DNA of 64,000 nt from the NCBI GenBank assembly GCA_021234155.1, contig JAJEKV010000013.1, positions 11,868,669-11,932,668 on the forward strand, given 5' to 3'. This stretch comes from Isoetes taiwanensis (taxonomy: Eukaryota; Streptophyta; Lycopodiopsida; Isoetales; Isoetaceae). The number at the start of each line of letters is the position of its first letter. Position 1 is the stretch's first letter. Under the pieces are notes generated by a model. The model was not told the DNA's origin, did not search any database, and saw nothing but the letters and a program-made list of their open reading frames with translations. This document shows, one piece after another, positions 24,500-35,631 of this stretch. The translations under genes were made by a program, and so were the position numbers.

Positions 24500-25186
24500 C
24501 AATTTGGACCAGGTGGCTCTCCCTAATTAGCTAACATTTACTAATTAATAATATTAATTAGTCTAATTAGGTTACTTAACTCATTAACAATTTAGCACAA
24601 CTAAGAAAAGCCCTTTTAAGTTAGCCCAAGTTATCCCCTAATAACTCATAAGGATCTAATCATACTCTGGTGATGTGTCATAGTATTTATAAGTATATCG
24701 TGTAATTACATGTAACGTCACATGTAGAGTCTACCGGGGAACATTGTGGACTAGGCCTAATGGCTTGCCATTGAGTGTAGGTAAGGTATGGGCTCGACAC
24801 CTCCTGGGTGATGCATCGTCTCAGTGGGATTCAAATCGAATACGAGCAATGGCTCTCTAGTTCTCTTGTGATTGGCATGACATCTTCTGGAGAGGAGTGA
24901 TCTCCTCCTACCTCATCAAGACTGGGGAGATCCAACCTAGATGTAGCCCCTTTGGCTATGCCCCCAGTAGGCTATGGTCAAGCTCCAGGACTTATCAGCC
25001 TATCTGCAAAGTATGCACAGGAGATGTGACGTTCCCCACCAAATATATGATGCCCAGTCATACATCTCGCAAGAAATCCCCCATCCAGCCCTTCAGTCGC
25101 ATGGGCCTTCCGTCTATCCCGCACCCAAGGTATCCCTAGTGCGGGAAGGGGACACGAAGGTGTCTTGCGCCAGTGATGACTTTATC
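24500..25186 (+). mobile_element. Long-LTR family, copy d (plus strand, diverged)
   Basis: ATGGGCTCGACACCTCCTGG, ACTGGGGAGATCCAACCTAG, TAGCCCCTTTGGCTATGCC, GACTTATCAGCCTATCTGC and AAAGTATGCACAGGAGATG follow the order of the 34-kb LTR. It ends near TCTTGCGCCAGTGATGACTTT, which is mirrored on the minus strand at about 25465-25490. Confidence 0.6.
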
Positions 25187-25456
25187 ATCCTCTAGCTGCT
25201 TCTAAACTATAGAAATGGTGGCAATTGTTTCCTATTTTTTCAACATTTTTATAGAAACGAATTTAGTAGAATTGGATGTCTTACCATAAAATTGAGGTTT
25301 TTACTGTAAAATTTCCATTAATTTGGCGAATTTACTATAATTGGGATGCAATATTATCAAATTTTGGCGATTTTATGAAGTTGTTTTAGCGTAATCCTAG
25401 TAAACCATCGACTCCAGATTTTAAAAAATGGTAAAATATAGCAACTTTACAAAGTT

Positions 25457-26716
25457 TCACACCTTAAAGTCATCACTGGTCTTGCGCGCCCTTCCCCTAT
25501 GGGCTCCTATAATAGCGAAAGCATAACATAATGTCCTAACAATAATGATACATCTAACTACCTCGAATGGTAGCACATCCATAGATACATCCAAGATATC
25601 AACATACCATAAAATATGAGAGCTTCTACCCAAGCTTAGACTCGTAAGGGAAGTAGACTGACGGTTGGGCCTCAAGATAGAGCAGACCGAGATGTACCAA
25701 TGGGCGGGCTGGCTATAGATAATGGTTAGAGTTGACCACTCATCCGCCCCTCCTGTGTATAATTTGCAGGCGGGCTATCGGGCTTTGACCGTAACCTACC
25801 GGAGACGTAATCCTATGGTATCACCCATTGGGGCTACTCCAGGTTGCATTTCTCCGGTCCGATGAGGTAGGAAGGGTTGCACCTCCCCTTCCCGAGATCT
25901 AGTGGCTCTATGGGCGGCTAGAGGATCTAGTGACACGCGATCTGAACCCCCCCTCCCCCCCATAGCCGGGTGGGTTCCTATGCATAGGCTGCAACTAATA
26001 GGAACTAAGGGGTCTCTAAACTAGGAGTATCATCTAGATAATGGCTACTAGATCTCTACTCCCCTTCCCAATACACAAGAGGTGCAAACATAGAATCAAC
26101 CAACATCGTACGTCAATATAAACATGATAAATAATGAAGATAACATCTAATCTACATACATGAATGTATCTACTTGTTAGAGTTTCTTGCTTAGGGTTCA
26201 AAGCCTAAACTGTGGCTTCTTGGAAGGCTCTGCTAGCAAGGTAAGATACTAGCTCATTTGGAATCCTATGTTCCAGATGATCTAGCTATGAAGCTACACT
26301 GAATACCTGCTCGGGACGAACTTCCTCCAACTCCTTGGGTCTCCATGACTTGCTGATGAGTCGGGTGGTTCCTCTTCCTTCTGATGAGTGCACTGCCTTG
26401 GGGTTGTCTCTGAGCTACGCTGCAACGAAACAATGTTCGAAACGGAGTTCCGAGCGAAGAACAGGTCTCAAGGCAGATGGAGCCGAAAAAGTGGCTTAGG
26501 GTTAGGGTAATAGGTTAGGGTTCCATGACATTGTCACGTGGCTCCAATGGGATACTTCCATGTGGCGGATGCCCAATAGGGTAAGGCCATGTGGAAATGG
26601 CCCTAAACCTAAGGTTGGCTAAGTTATGTGAATTGCCATTCAATGGTGTACAAGGCTACTCAAGTAGACTTATAGGAATATACGTATTTATCGCATATAT
26701 TTCTCTGGAACGTCAT
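25457..26716 (-). mobile_element. Long-LTR family, copy e: 3' LTR of the minus-strand gypsy element G2
   Basis: Reading the minus strand, a purine tract (TAGGGGAAGAATA) is followed at about 26716 by TGACGTTCCAGAG, which matches the start TGACGTTCCAG of the LTR at 33748. It contains GCCACGTG, AACCCTAACC, the 40-nt ATG leader exon (26346-26307), CAACCTGGAGTAGCCCC and GGAGGGGCGGATGAGTGG. It is placed downstream of the minus-strand pol, as a 3' LTR should be. The lower end is approximate. Confidence 0.65.
26307..26346 (-). CDS. Conserved 40-nt leader exon in LTR copy e
   Basis: ATG at 26346 reads METQGVGGSSSRA and stops at a GCAG|GT donor. The same length, start and donor recur in copies f (34118-34157, MDAFGARGASQGP) and g (38539-38500, METPGVGGSSSGA). 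A coding first exon within the LTR, spliced to a gag exon downstream, is inferred. Confidence 0.5.
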
Positions 26717-27680
26717 ATTCTTCCCCTAGGATAATGATATCCTCAGCATTACGCTAAGGTGACGAACCTGCAACAACCCTGCAAGACACACAACATGAAT
26801 ATAAAACTTAACTTTATTGAATGATCAACTTCCTCTTAGTTATTTATTACATACCTATAGGCTATATTTATACTTATACAAAATTATATATAGCCTTCAC
26901 AAGTATTACTTATCAAAACATATCCATAACATTATCACAACAGTTTTAGGAGTTCATAGTTAAGTCTAAAATTTATAACTCCTGTCTTCATATAATGTGC
27001 TTCCTCCTCCCTGCTCCTCTTCACTGGCCTACACAAGTAGCACATTACGTTAGTTTAGTTAATAATTTTGTGTTTTAGAGGACCACCTCCCTAGCTCAAG
27101 GTTACCCTTACTATGTTGCACTCGATCATGGCCCATAGGATTTGAGCTTAAGGACCATTTAAGACGATTCTATCATCGCCCATGATTGGGTGCTACCTTG
27201 TACAAGATTCCTTGATTGTGTATACACTCTCGGTGCCTCATGCCCGTAGGGGTTTAAGCTAGGGAATGTCCCAACGATTCCATCATCTCGCGTGATCACG
27301 CTCACCTCATCACGACCCCCCTATATGGTCATGTGCACGTGTCGTGCATCGTGGCATAGAGAACATCCGAATGATGGTCTCATCATTGCACACGATCCCG
27401 TGCCTACTCATGCATGACCCTTTCAATCATGCACACCCACAATGCATCGTGGCCTTGAGGGTTTTAATCTAGGGAACCCCTGCTGATCCCATCATCGCCC
27501 ACCGTGTTGCACTCCTCTCACACGACCCTCCCGATCATGCGCACTCTTGGTGCGTACTGGCCTAAAGAACGCCCCCAGAGGGTATCTCATCATCGCTTAC
27601 GCTCCAAGATCTTTGCATATGCATCCCACTAACCTAGAATGCATACGCCGTCCTGGGTTTACATTAAGGCATACCAAAGC
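26717..27680. repeat. G2 non-coding tail with degenerate tandem repeats of about 120 bp (27120-27610)
   Basis: This lies between the end of pol and the 3' LTR. From 27120 to 27610, units share GATTCCATCATC(T/G)C, CGTGATCACGC, ATCATGCGCAC(T/C), TGCATCGTGGCCT and GGGTTTAAGCTAGGGAA in order, four to five times, with much divergence. No ORF is seen. Confidence 0.6.
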
Positions 27681-28299
27681 TTAGCTAAAAGCACCTGACC
27701 GGTTGACATCGACCAATTCGGAGATGACTTGGCCGACGAATTTCTTCATGAATTCAGGATATTGCTTCTCTAGATCTTGCTTCAATATCCATATTGCATC
27801 TTCCACAGACAAATGCTTCCACTTGACCAAATACTGGAGGAACTGGGACCTTCTTGTTTTCTTAAATGCGTTATCGAGAATTAGCTCAGGGATTATCTCA
27901 ATGTGCTCCTCCGTCATCTCCAACAAAGTTGGAGTCTCCAAGACCTCCTCCGAGTTTGGAGTGTACCTCTTTAATAGGCTTGCGTGGAAGACTTTGTAGA
28001 CTTTGAGATGGGCTGGCAAATCGAGCTTGTAGGCTTGCTCTCCTACTCGCCCTAAAATCTTGGAGGGTCTTGCCCATCTTGGAGCAAGCTTTTTTAATTC
28101 TCAATTTGAAGCTTTACTTGCTTGACCTTAATCTTAGCCAAACATTATCTCCTACTTTGAATTCTCTTTCAGTTTTATGCTTATGGGCTAAGCTCTTTTG
28201 CCAACTTCTTGCTGCCAATAGATAGCCTCTAACTTCTTCGACCAATTGTTGTATATCGGTCAACTTCTTCAATCTTTGACACTGTTTGGTGTCAAGCAT
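27681..28299 (-). pseudogene. Ty3/gypsy G2 pol C-terminus with chromodomain-like module
   Basis: Pieces in reading order are KHKTEREFKVGDNVWLRLRS (28114-28299), a frame change, GRVGEQAYKLDLPAHLKVYK region, VFHASLLKRYTPNSEE, TLLEMTEEHIEIIPELILDN, SQFLQYLVKWKHLSVEDAIW and LEKQYPEFMKKF. This is the classic integrase C-terminal GPY/F-like segment followed by a chromodomain (LVKWK...EDA.W). Chromodomains steer integration toward particular chromatin. Frames are split by at least one indel near 28100. Confidence 0.85.
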
Positions 28300-29003
28300 T
28301 GATAACCATAATTAATCACGAAGGAGGACATTTGTGATGATTCTTGCTTGGTACTATTGTGTGCAAACTCTACCAAGTAAATATCAACCCATTTTGATTG
28401 CTTGTTCCACACATAGTTCCTCAACATGTCTTCTAAAATTCGATTGGTACGCTTCGTTTGCCCATCAGTTTGGGGATGATATGCTGTATTCATAGACAAC
28501 TTGGTCTGGATTGTGTTGAAGAAGTCCTTCCAAAAGACACTTATAAACTTGGGATCTCTATCAAATACGATTTCCCTTGGCATCCCATGCAATCTAAATA
28601 TCTCTTTTGCAAAGAGCAAGGCGGTATCCAAGGCTGTACCCGTGGTTCGACATGGCAAAAAGTGAGCCATTTTAGATAATTTATCGACCACAACCATTAA
28701 AGCATCAAGGCCCCTTACTGTTCTTGGGAGTCCGGTTATAAAATCCATGCTCACAGCCTCCCATTTAGCGCTTGACACTGTCAAGGGTTTCAAGGTTCCT
28801 GGGATTCGGAGCTGTTCGGTTTTCGTTTGCTGACAAAGCTGATATTGTCGAATGTAGTTGGCTATTTTCTTCTTCATGCCGGGACAATAATAACTACTTC
28901 TTATCTTGAAGTAAGTTTTCATGAACCTTGGGTGGCCAGCTATTGGGCTATTATGAGTGTCGTGAGAATTAACTTCCTTACTCCTAATGCCTTTGGGATG
29001 CAA
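28269..29003 (-). pseudogene. Ty3/gypsy G2 integrase core
   Basis: The 244-codon open frame starts in the zinc-binding region (HDTHNSPIAGHPRFMKTYFK, YCPGMKKKIANYIRQYQLCQ). It contains the catalytic core with MDFITGLP (first Asp) and VFDRDPKFISVFWKDFF (second Asp). The third position reads QTDGQTKRTNRILEDML, where the family has Glu after GQT; here it is Lys, so the D-D-E triad is broken. It ends at a stop near 28269 with the C-terminal module in another frame. The gypsy identity is certain; activity is unlikely. Confidence 0.88.
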
Positions 29004-29090
29004 AGTTTGTCCCTTTGTTATAAAAGATTGCCTTCCTTCTTATATCTTTTGCAAACTTCTCTTTCCTTATCTGACCTTACTTCTTATAGT

Positions 29091-29600
29091 TCATACTTCC
29101 GTGAACTCTTTGCTTGACGACATGACCTCTTCAATCTTCTTGCCGAATTTGCTGCATAAAGTGGAGATGGCGTTGCAATGCATGCGAGTCTCCAATGGTC
29201 GACGCGAGAGTGCATCGGCAATCACATTTAATTTGTCTGACTTATAGACTATCTCGAAGACATACTCCTTGAGAAATTCGATCCATCTTCTTTGCCTCAA
29301 ATTGAGGAGTGGGTGCATGAAAATGTATTGGATGTTTTGATGGTCAGTATCTAATTGAAATCTCCTTCCAAGCAAGTAGTGCCTCCAAATGTGAAGAGAT
29401 CTTACTATAGCTAGAAGCTCTTGATTATATGTTGGGTAGCGTTGCTCTACGTCATTCATCTTCTTGAAATCATAGGCTATCACTCTTCCTTCTTGCATAA
29501 GAACTCCATCTGTTGCTATCTTACTTGCATCTATAGCTACAAGCTTGCTACAACCTCCTGGAGGTAGGAGCCAAGGGATCAAACTGACGGCGTATTGAGT
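29091..29600 (-). pseudogene. Ty3/gypsy G2 RNase H
   Basis: The sequence reads KLVAIDASKIATDGVLMQEG, RVIAYDFKKMNDVEQRYPTY, NQELLAIVRSLHIWRHYLLG, TDHQNIQYIFMHPLLNLRQR and VIADALSRRPLE. These are RNase H signature blocks that degrade the RNA strand during reverse transcription. The N-terminal side joins non-LTR sequence near 29600. About 60 residues expected between RT (FVEDFAKWASP) and RNase H (GCSKLVAIDASK) are missing. Confidence 0.87.
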
Positions 29601-29604
29601 AGCT

Positions 29605-31950
29605 CGCACAGGGGCAAACCAGGTCACACCAAGAGAATGTAGCGAGCCCGAATCTGACTATAGGCTGGACAGCTCTGGAAGGCATGGCTTTCATTCTCAA
29701 CAACCCCCCGGGCAACACCGACAAAGCACGCCCCGGGCGCGGCTCTCCAACCCATAGACCGTCTCAAGAAGAGATGGTGTGCCTTTTGTTCGAATGGACG
29801 CGATGATCCCTGCACTTCTTCATGGGCAACCGAAACGTAGAGTACGTGGGCCTCGAAACCGAGGTGGGGTTTATGTGATGTTTGTAGTGTGCCACCTTTA
29901 CTGTTCGAGAGCATGGTGGTCCCAGAACTTCCTGTGAGGAAACGAGTCCAAGTATCCCCTCGCCCTATCCCGACCGGGCGTATGTGTGCACTGGCGCACC
30001 TATGTGCGCCTACGTTCAGTAGCGCTAGCCGGGGCTCTCTTGTCCTTCCAACAAGCCCGGAGTCATTTTGCGGGCTCATCAGCCAGCCAGTAAGCCAAGT
30101 CGGATCCGAAGTGTTGCCCATCCGCCACCTTCGGAAATAAACAATGTGTCTATCGAGGGCCGCATGCTGCAGGGGCATGAATCATCTCACGCAATAAGAT
30201 CCGATATGGAACCGGGGGCTTGACCCAAGTGCATCAAAAAATGCCTTCTGGACCTGCTCTAAGTTGTTCCAAGTCGCCAAAGACACCACCGGCCCCACAC
30301 CTCGACTCCATCTGTAAGAACTGGCTCCACCCGCCCCCGAACAAATGTGACTGGTGGCCCCGGCCATCTGGCTCGCCCCCGCGTGACTATTGCTTTGCAT
30401 TGCGTCTGGCATACGCCTTTCCAACTTTGCGGTCACCCGAAGCTTAATGGATGCATCCCAATGCATTGAGGGACGGAAATTCCACCCTCGGGTACTTGTA
30501 GGCGGATGTAACCTCTACCATCGCCCACGGTAAGTGAACATCAAGATGCCGAATGACTTGAGGAGGATATGAGGACCACCTTAGTCTTGGCCACGCTTGA
30601 CCCGCATGTCCGTCGCACGGGCGAGAATGTGTCCAGGCATCTAGGTGTGCCTGCATGCCCTCCGGTGTATGGGCCAAGAGGTCCACATCATCCGCGATAG
30701 ATGAGCTCACGGATGACCGGTGCAAGAGGCGTGATACCGTCCCCCTATTGGCAGCAAGCCGGGGCTTCTAACCGGTCAATGTAAAGTCCAAAGAGTGTGG
30801 GTGAGAGAGGACAACCTTGCCTAACTCCAATGCTACGGCAAATGACTGCCCTTCGGGTTGCATGCGGCTCGCGGCTCTGCAGATATTACTGCATAATCGT
30901 TCTCTGAGATCTATAGGGGAGCCGATGATGGTGCAATCTCGCCCACAACTTTTCCCCGGGCATGTGATCGAAAACTTTTGCAAAGTCCACAAAAGCGGTC
31001 TGAGGTCCTCCCGACGGTTCTTGTGGACTCAACCGGGGCCCCGAGTGTGAAGATGTGATCAATGGTCGAATGCCTGGCCGGAAGCCCTGCTTGGTAAAGT
31101 GCCCGGACTTACCGCCTATCCGGTTACCCGGTTTTTCTTTCGAGAATGCCAGCGCATGGCTTGGCAAACACTTGAAATGACCATGATGGTTCTGGTGGTG
31201 GGACGGAGTGTGGGTCCCCGCTTTGTAGATTGGAACAACCCGCTTGTGGTCCATGATCGGGGAAAACCCTCTTCGCGGCCACTGTTGAGCAGTCGCGGTA
31301 AAGGGCGGGCACCATGGGGTGTCCCGCCTACTTGAGCAACTAAAACTGCGGGCCATCCAAATCGCCTTCCCATTAGCCGGCGCCGCAGCCCTCTTCGACA
31401 TCTTCTTACGGCGGATCACCCGGTTGGCCATGTTGGCGGGGGCACATCCGTCGCGTGTCGGGGGGATCATAAAAGGCATTGCGGTGTTTGCGCCCCATTG
31501 CACCGTGATGTTCCCCTCAGAGGGTCGTGGCCGGCCTGCGCAGTACCACCTGCGCCAAAAGTTCACCGGTGGAGGCGTCGATGGGCGATTTAACATTTCT
31601 TCTTGGTGCCTTGCCGTGTACCTTGCCTTTGTTTCCTTGAGGAAGGCGGTAATGGGCCGGTGGCCCGAGCTTCGCGTGTCCGATCCGCGATGAGGAGATC
31701 GCGGCGTTATGCGTTCGCACACCTCGGCATCAAACCATACATTACGCGGGAAGGTTGCGGCCTCTGATCTCTGGTGTGGGGTAGGTCTCCCAAAGCACCT
31801 ATCTGCCCCTGTTCTGAGGAGCTCAACCAGCTAGTCGGTTTGCTGCTCCAGCGTGTGGGCCTGCAGAACTATCGGGAGGGCTTCTGCGAGCATGTCAGCG
31901 TAAGCCTCCGCCTGCTCATAATCCAAGCGCAACCGAGGTCGGCAAGGGGA
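29605..31950 (-). pseudogene. Non-LTR retrotransposon N3 inserted in G2 pol
   Basis: Minus-strand pieces in order are FLKETKARYTARHQEEML (31700s), EGFPRSWTT with KRGPTLRP near 31250, CQAMRWHSRKK, TAFVDFAKVFDHMPGEKLWA near 30975, SSIADDVDLLAHTPEGMQAH near 30700 (the Y of YADD changed), YKYPRVEF near 30500, and WNNLEQVQKAFFDALG near 30260. These match N1 piece by piece (EGFPRLWTT, YKYLGIEF). The GC content is much higher than its neighbours. The 3' hairpin module and tail seen in N1 are absent, so the 3' end was lost, probably in the same deletion that removed gypsy residues at 29605. Confidence 0.82.
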
Positions 31951-33050
31951 TGCCCACTTAGCAAAATCCTCTACAAATTTTCAATAGTAGCCTGCTAAGC
32001 CAAGAAAGCTTCTCACTTCGGAGACGTTCTTTGGAGCTGGCCAATCTACTATGGCTTCTATCTTTGATGAGTCTGTCGCTATACTTTCAGCAGACACAAC
32101 ATGGCCAAGGTATTCAACTTGGGTTGTAGAAAAAAGGCACTTAGAAAGCTTGCCAAACAAGTGGTGTCGTCTTAGCTTTTCCAAAACTTTTCTTAGATGT
32201 GGTACATGTTCTTCCATTGACTTGCTATAGATGAGAATGTCATCGACGATGATGATGACGAACTCATCCAAGAACTCCCTAAAGATGTCGTTCATTAGCC
32301 TCATGAATGTTGTTGGGCATTTGATAAGTCAAAAGGCATGACTGTAAATTCGTAATGCCCATATCGTGTTCTAAAGGTAGTCTTATGGATGTCTTCTTCC
32401 TTGATTCTTATCTGGTGGTAACCAAATCGCAAATCTATCTTGGAAAAGACTTTTGCCCCTTGGAGTTGATCCATCAAGTCATCTGCTCTAGGCAAAGCGT
32501 ATTTGTTCTTTACCATCTGCTTGTTCAACTGACAGTAGTCTATACACATCCTTAGACTTCCATCCTTCTTCTTTACGAAGAGAATGGGTGCCCCAAAGGG
32601 TGATACGCTTGCCCTAATAAATCCCAGCTCTAGCAACATTTGCAATTGCTTCTTGAAATCTGCTAGCTCTGGGGTGCTCATCCTATAAGGAGCCTTACAA
32701 ATAGGCGTAGCACCTGATGCTAGTGCAATTTCATGGATCTCATTCTAAAAAATATCATGAAAATCCCTAATTAGCCTTGCAACTGACCTGGGCAACTCTT
32801 TCAAGCTTAACTCACCTTGCCTTTTCTGACCCGACTCGATTGTTTCTAGTTTAAGGATGTATTCCACTTTGTCCTTCATTATACTTTTGTGCAATTGCTT
32901 CAAAGAGATATACTGCATGATGAAAAGGACTTCCTTACCTTTGACTACAAAGCGGTTTTCGTCGGATACTAAGAACATTTCCTCTATGAGGTAGTATTTA
33001 CCAATATCCATAACTTCTGCTCCCATTAGTCAATTTAGTTCCGCTGAGGT
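31951..33050 (-). pseudogene. Ty3/gypsy G2 protease end and reverse transcriptase
   Basis: The linker ORF 32745-33026 leads (after a stop) into [100 protein letters not shown] and [20 protein letters not shown]. After a frameshift come FVIIIVDDILIYSKSMEEH, VEYLGHVVSAESIATDSSK, VSEVRSFLGLAGYY, a stop, then KFVEDFAKWASP. The catalytic box is IVDD instead of the usual Y/F-I-DD, so Asp-Asp is kept but the aromatic residue is lost. N3 follows directly at 31950. Confidence 0.88.
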
Positions 33051-33059
33051 CTATATCAA

Positions 33060-33190
33060 AGTTGACTCTCTTTCCCTTGGTGTGGCGTATTGCCCCACTT
33101 GCTGATAATGAGAATAAACAAGAAGATGAGAATGCAATATTGGAGACGACGTTTGATTTGGATGAAGACGAAGACAATGATGAAGAGTGA
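33060..33190 (+). pseudogene. Acidic C-terminal ORF end of unknown plus-strand element
   Basis: The plus frame reads ADNENKQEDENAILETTFDL then DEDEDNDEE and a stop at about 33190. Acidic tails like this end some DNA-transposase and retroelement proteins, but nothing upstream is recognisable because G2 pol (minus) abuts it. It is probably a fragment joined by rearrangement. Confidence 0.35.
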
Positions 33191-33747
33191 CATTTCAAAT
33201 GGCATTGACATTAGTTAGTTGTGATATTTAGACTATAAAATGTTATCTTGATTTAGATGTTAAATAGTTAAATGTGTTAGAACTTTAGGAGAACGTTGTT
33301 TAGGAAGTTATAAAGGTTGAAGTTAAGAGTTGTACTTGTGCCATGTGGCAAGACTATAGATGGTGGAGATTTATTGTAAATAGGGAAGCAAGTACGTTGT
33401 TATTTGAGGAAAATCTTGAATAGAAATTGTTATTGCCGCATTTCGTGTTCTCCTTGTGCTTGTCTTAACTTGCTTCTTAGGTGTTGCTTAAGAATTAATA
33501 ATATGGACACTAATCATTTCGTTAAGCACCTAATTAAAAACATCTAATGATTTATTAAGCAAGGACATAATGCCGGATTTGTGGTCAATTGGCCTCACGG
33601 CTTGATCTAGTTCTTGGCTTGCACAAAATGCATCGTTCAAATCCAGAATGGGCTCTTTTGTCTCAACAAGAATTGTTTTGCGTGCAGTACTACAAACCCT
33701 ATACTCTAGTACGGTTCTTTCCATCGGTAAGCAAGGATTACAATTGT
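33191..33747 (+). other. 3' flank of the acidic ORF, LTR- or UTR-like
   Basis: AT-rich non-coding DNA (ATGTTATCTTGATTTAGATG, CCATGTGGCAAGACTATAG, GAATAGAAATTGTTATTGCC). It is consistent with a 3' UTR or LTR of the preceding fragment. No matching second copy is in the window. Confidence 0.3.
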
Positions 33748-35213
33748 GACGTTCCAGTACGATATACAGTCTCAAGACGTATACCGTACTGCACCGTCAC
33801 GCGTACACGCCATTCCAATTGACGTGTACGCCGACTTGTAGCCAAGCAAGTGGCGCCCTAGGGGGCAACTTGCAAGGGTATTAATGTGCGCACTTTAGAC
33901 CATTAACCATTAAGAGGCATACCAAGGGTCATGGAAACCCTAACCCTAACTGCTAGCCTATGTAAGGCAACCAAACCCTAACTTTCCCTTTTCGTCCACG
34001 AACCTTCCGAGCTCCAGTTCGCGCGCTTCAAGAGTCAATCCCGACTCCCAAGATCTGCCTGAGCACCCTAGCTCGTCAGATTCCTTTGCCGACCGCATCT
34101 CCAAGCAAGACAGCGACATGGACGCATTCGGAGCAAGAGGAGCAAGCCAGGGACCAGGTATTTCGTCAATTCAATAGCCTAATCCGCCTTCCGGGCATAG
34201 AGTTAGCATGTTTAGCCTATTGAATTGCCCATAGCAGCCACATAGAACCCTAGATAGCGAGCCCTAACTAAAGAACCTAACTTCTATGATGTAGATTAGA
34301 TATTATTCTTTAGTTCTTTGATGATATGGATGTATAGACGATCTCTGTCATTGTATTGGGAAGGGGGGTAGAGACCTACAACTTAGTAGTTGATGCTCCT
34401 AGCTAGTCCCTTTAGTGCACTACTAGTATTCGGCATGTACCAAACCTGGTTGTGGGTGGAGGGACCAGACTGGCTTACAAGGGAGCTCATGTCCTGATTC
34501 ATGAACTGTCCCTCTGGTAGTAAGGCCTATCGGGGACTTCAGCGCACTAGATCTAATGCACTGCCACTGCATGGGTTCGACACTCTTGGGGTGGTGTACA
34601 CCTTCCATGGAGTTCAGTCGAGTAAGGGCAGTGGCCCTCTAGTCGCCTTGAGTCAGCATGCTAGCTTCTGGTGGGAGCAATCCCTACCTGCCCCATCGGA
34701 ACTGGGGAGATGCAACCCAGGAATAGCCCCTTTGGCTATGCATCCGGCGAGCTACAGTCCAGTCCCAAGACTTATCAACCTACTCTGCAAAGTGTGCACA
34801 GGAGGGGCGGATGGAGTGGACTACCCAACTGCCATGTTCCTTTGCCAGCCAACTCCACTGTTATTGCACTCGGTCTGCTTGACCCCTGGAGACCCAAGCT
34901 TGTCAGTCCAACCCTGTGTCTGAGCCAGGGTAGAACTCCCGTATGTGATGTACTGATCTTTGTCTATGCAGATATGTGCCATCCCTCGTGGTGGTCATAT
35001 GTTATTGATGTATGTACTACTGACATGTATATTGCGCTTCCGCAGCTAGGTAGGCCCTGAGGGAGACAGGGTAAATGACCCCTTCATTCTTCCCACTGGA
35101 ACATTCCAAGGTTGCAGTGTTACGTGGAGGGCCCTATATTAGCATGGAGCTAGTATGGGGGATGAACTCCTGTTTGTATATGGTGGTGCATCGTATATGA
35201 GTAGGGGACGTCA
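33748..35213 (+). mobile_element. Long-LTR family, copy f: 5' LTR of element L (best-preserved copy, about 1.47 kb)
   Basis: It starts TGACGTTCCAG and ends GGGGACGTCA, giving TGACGT/ACGTCA terminal inverted bases. It is followed three bases later by a primer-binding-type TGGTATCAGAG. Inside are AACCCTAACCCTAA, a 40-nt ATG leader exon at 34118-34157, GGGGGGTAGAGACCTACAAC, GGGGAGATGCAACCCAGG, TAGCCCCTTTGGCTATGC and GGAGGGGCGGATGGAGTGG. Copies c, d, e, g and h share these blocks, which allowed the ends to be set. Confidence 0.75.
34118..34157 (+). CDS. Conserved 40-nt leader exon in LTR copy f
   Basis: ATGGACGCATTCGG... reads MDAFGARGASQGP and ends in CCAG|GTATTT. It is equal in length and layout to the leader exons in copies e and g, although its codons differ substantially. 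Confidence 0.45.
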
Positions 35214-35216
35214 TAG

Positions 35217-35230
35217 TGGTATCAGAGTAA
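35217..35230 (+). other. Primer-binding site of element L
   Basis: TGGTATCAGAGTAA matches the plant retroelement site complementary to initiator tRNA-Met (TGGTATCAGAGC type) and lies directly after the LTR end. Confidence 0.7.
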
Positions 35231-35420
35231 TGTTCTTGGTGACCAAGAGCAAAGCACTGACCATGCTCCCAGTAGTACTAACTCAATAGGACCCTCAACC
35301 TCGAAAAAATGGGAAAATTTTTCTCATTTTTTGTAGTATATGCTAAGCTAGTAACAGTTAGCATAATTGAAACATAAGGAGACTAAAAAGTTGATTAAAT
35401 TTTTGACCTTTAAAGCAGAG

Positions 35421-35487
35421 GTCTCACGGTATGCGCCCAGGCCAAAAACAGAAATTCAGTTTTTGTCCCCAGCGCACACCGTGAGAC
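35421..35487. repeat. Long hairpin, copy 1
   Basis: GTCTCACGGTATGCGCCCAG... pairs with ...CCCCAGCGCACACCGTGAGAC. The ten outer base pairs are perfect (GTCTCACGGT/ACCGTGAGAC), followed by an imperfect stem of nearly 20 bp more around an A/T-rich loop. A second copy begins 211 bp downstream. Confidence 0.85.
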
Positions 35488-35631
35488 ATGGCCATAATTA
35501 CCTAGAAACATGATGAATTTCAACAAACCAACATGCTAAATCGAGTTTTAAGGTAATATCTAGCTAGATTTGTATGTTATACCCCTAAGAATGTGTCTAG
35601 AAATCATAAAATCTTGTCAGAAATGAGAGAT

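Noticed and set aside
33940-33990. Telomere-like AACCCTAACCCTAAC
   Set aside because: Only two to three units within an LTR; the same short motif is seen in other LTR copies.
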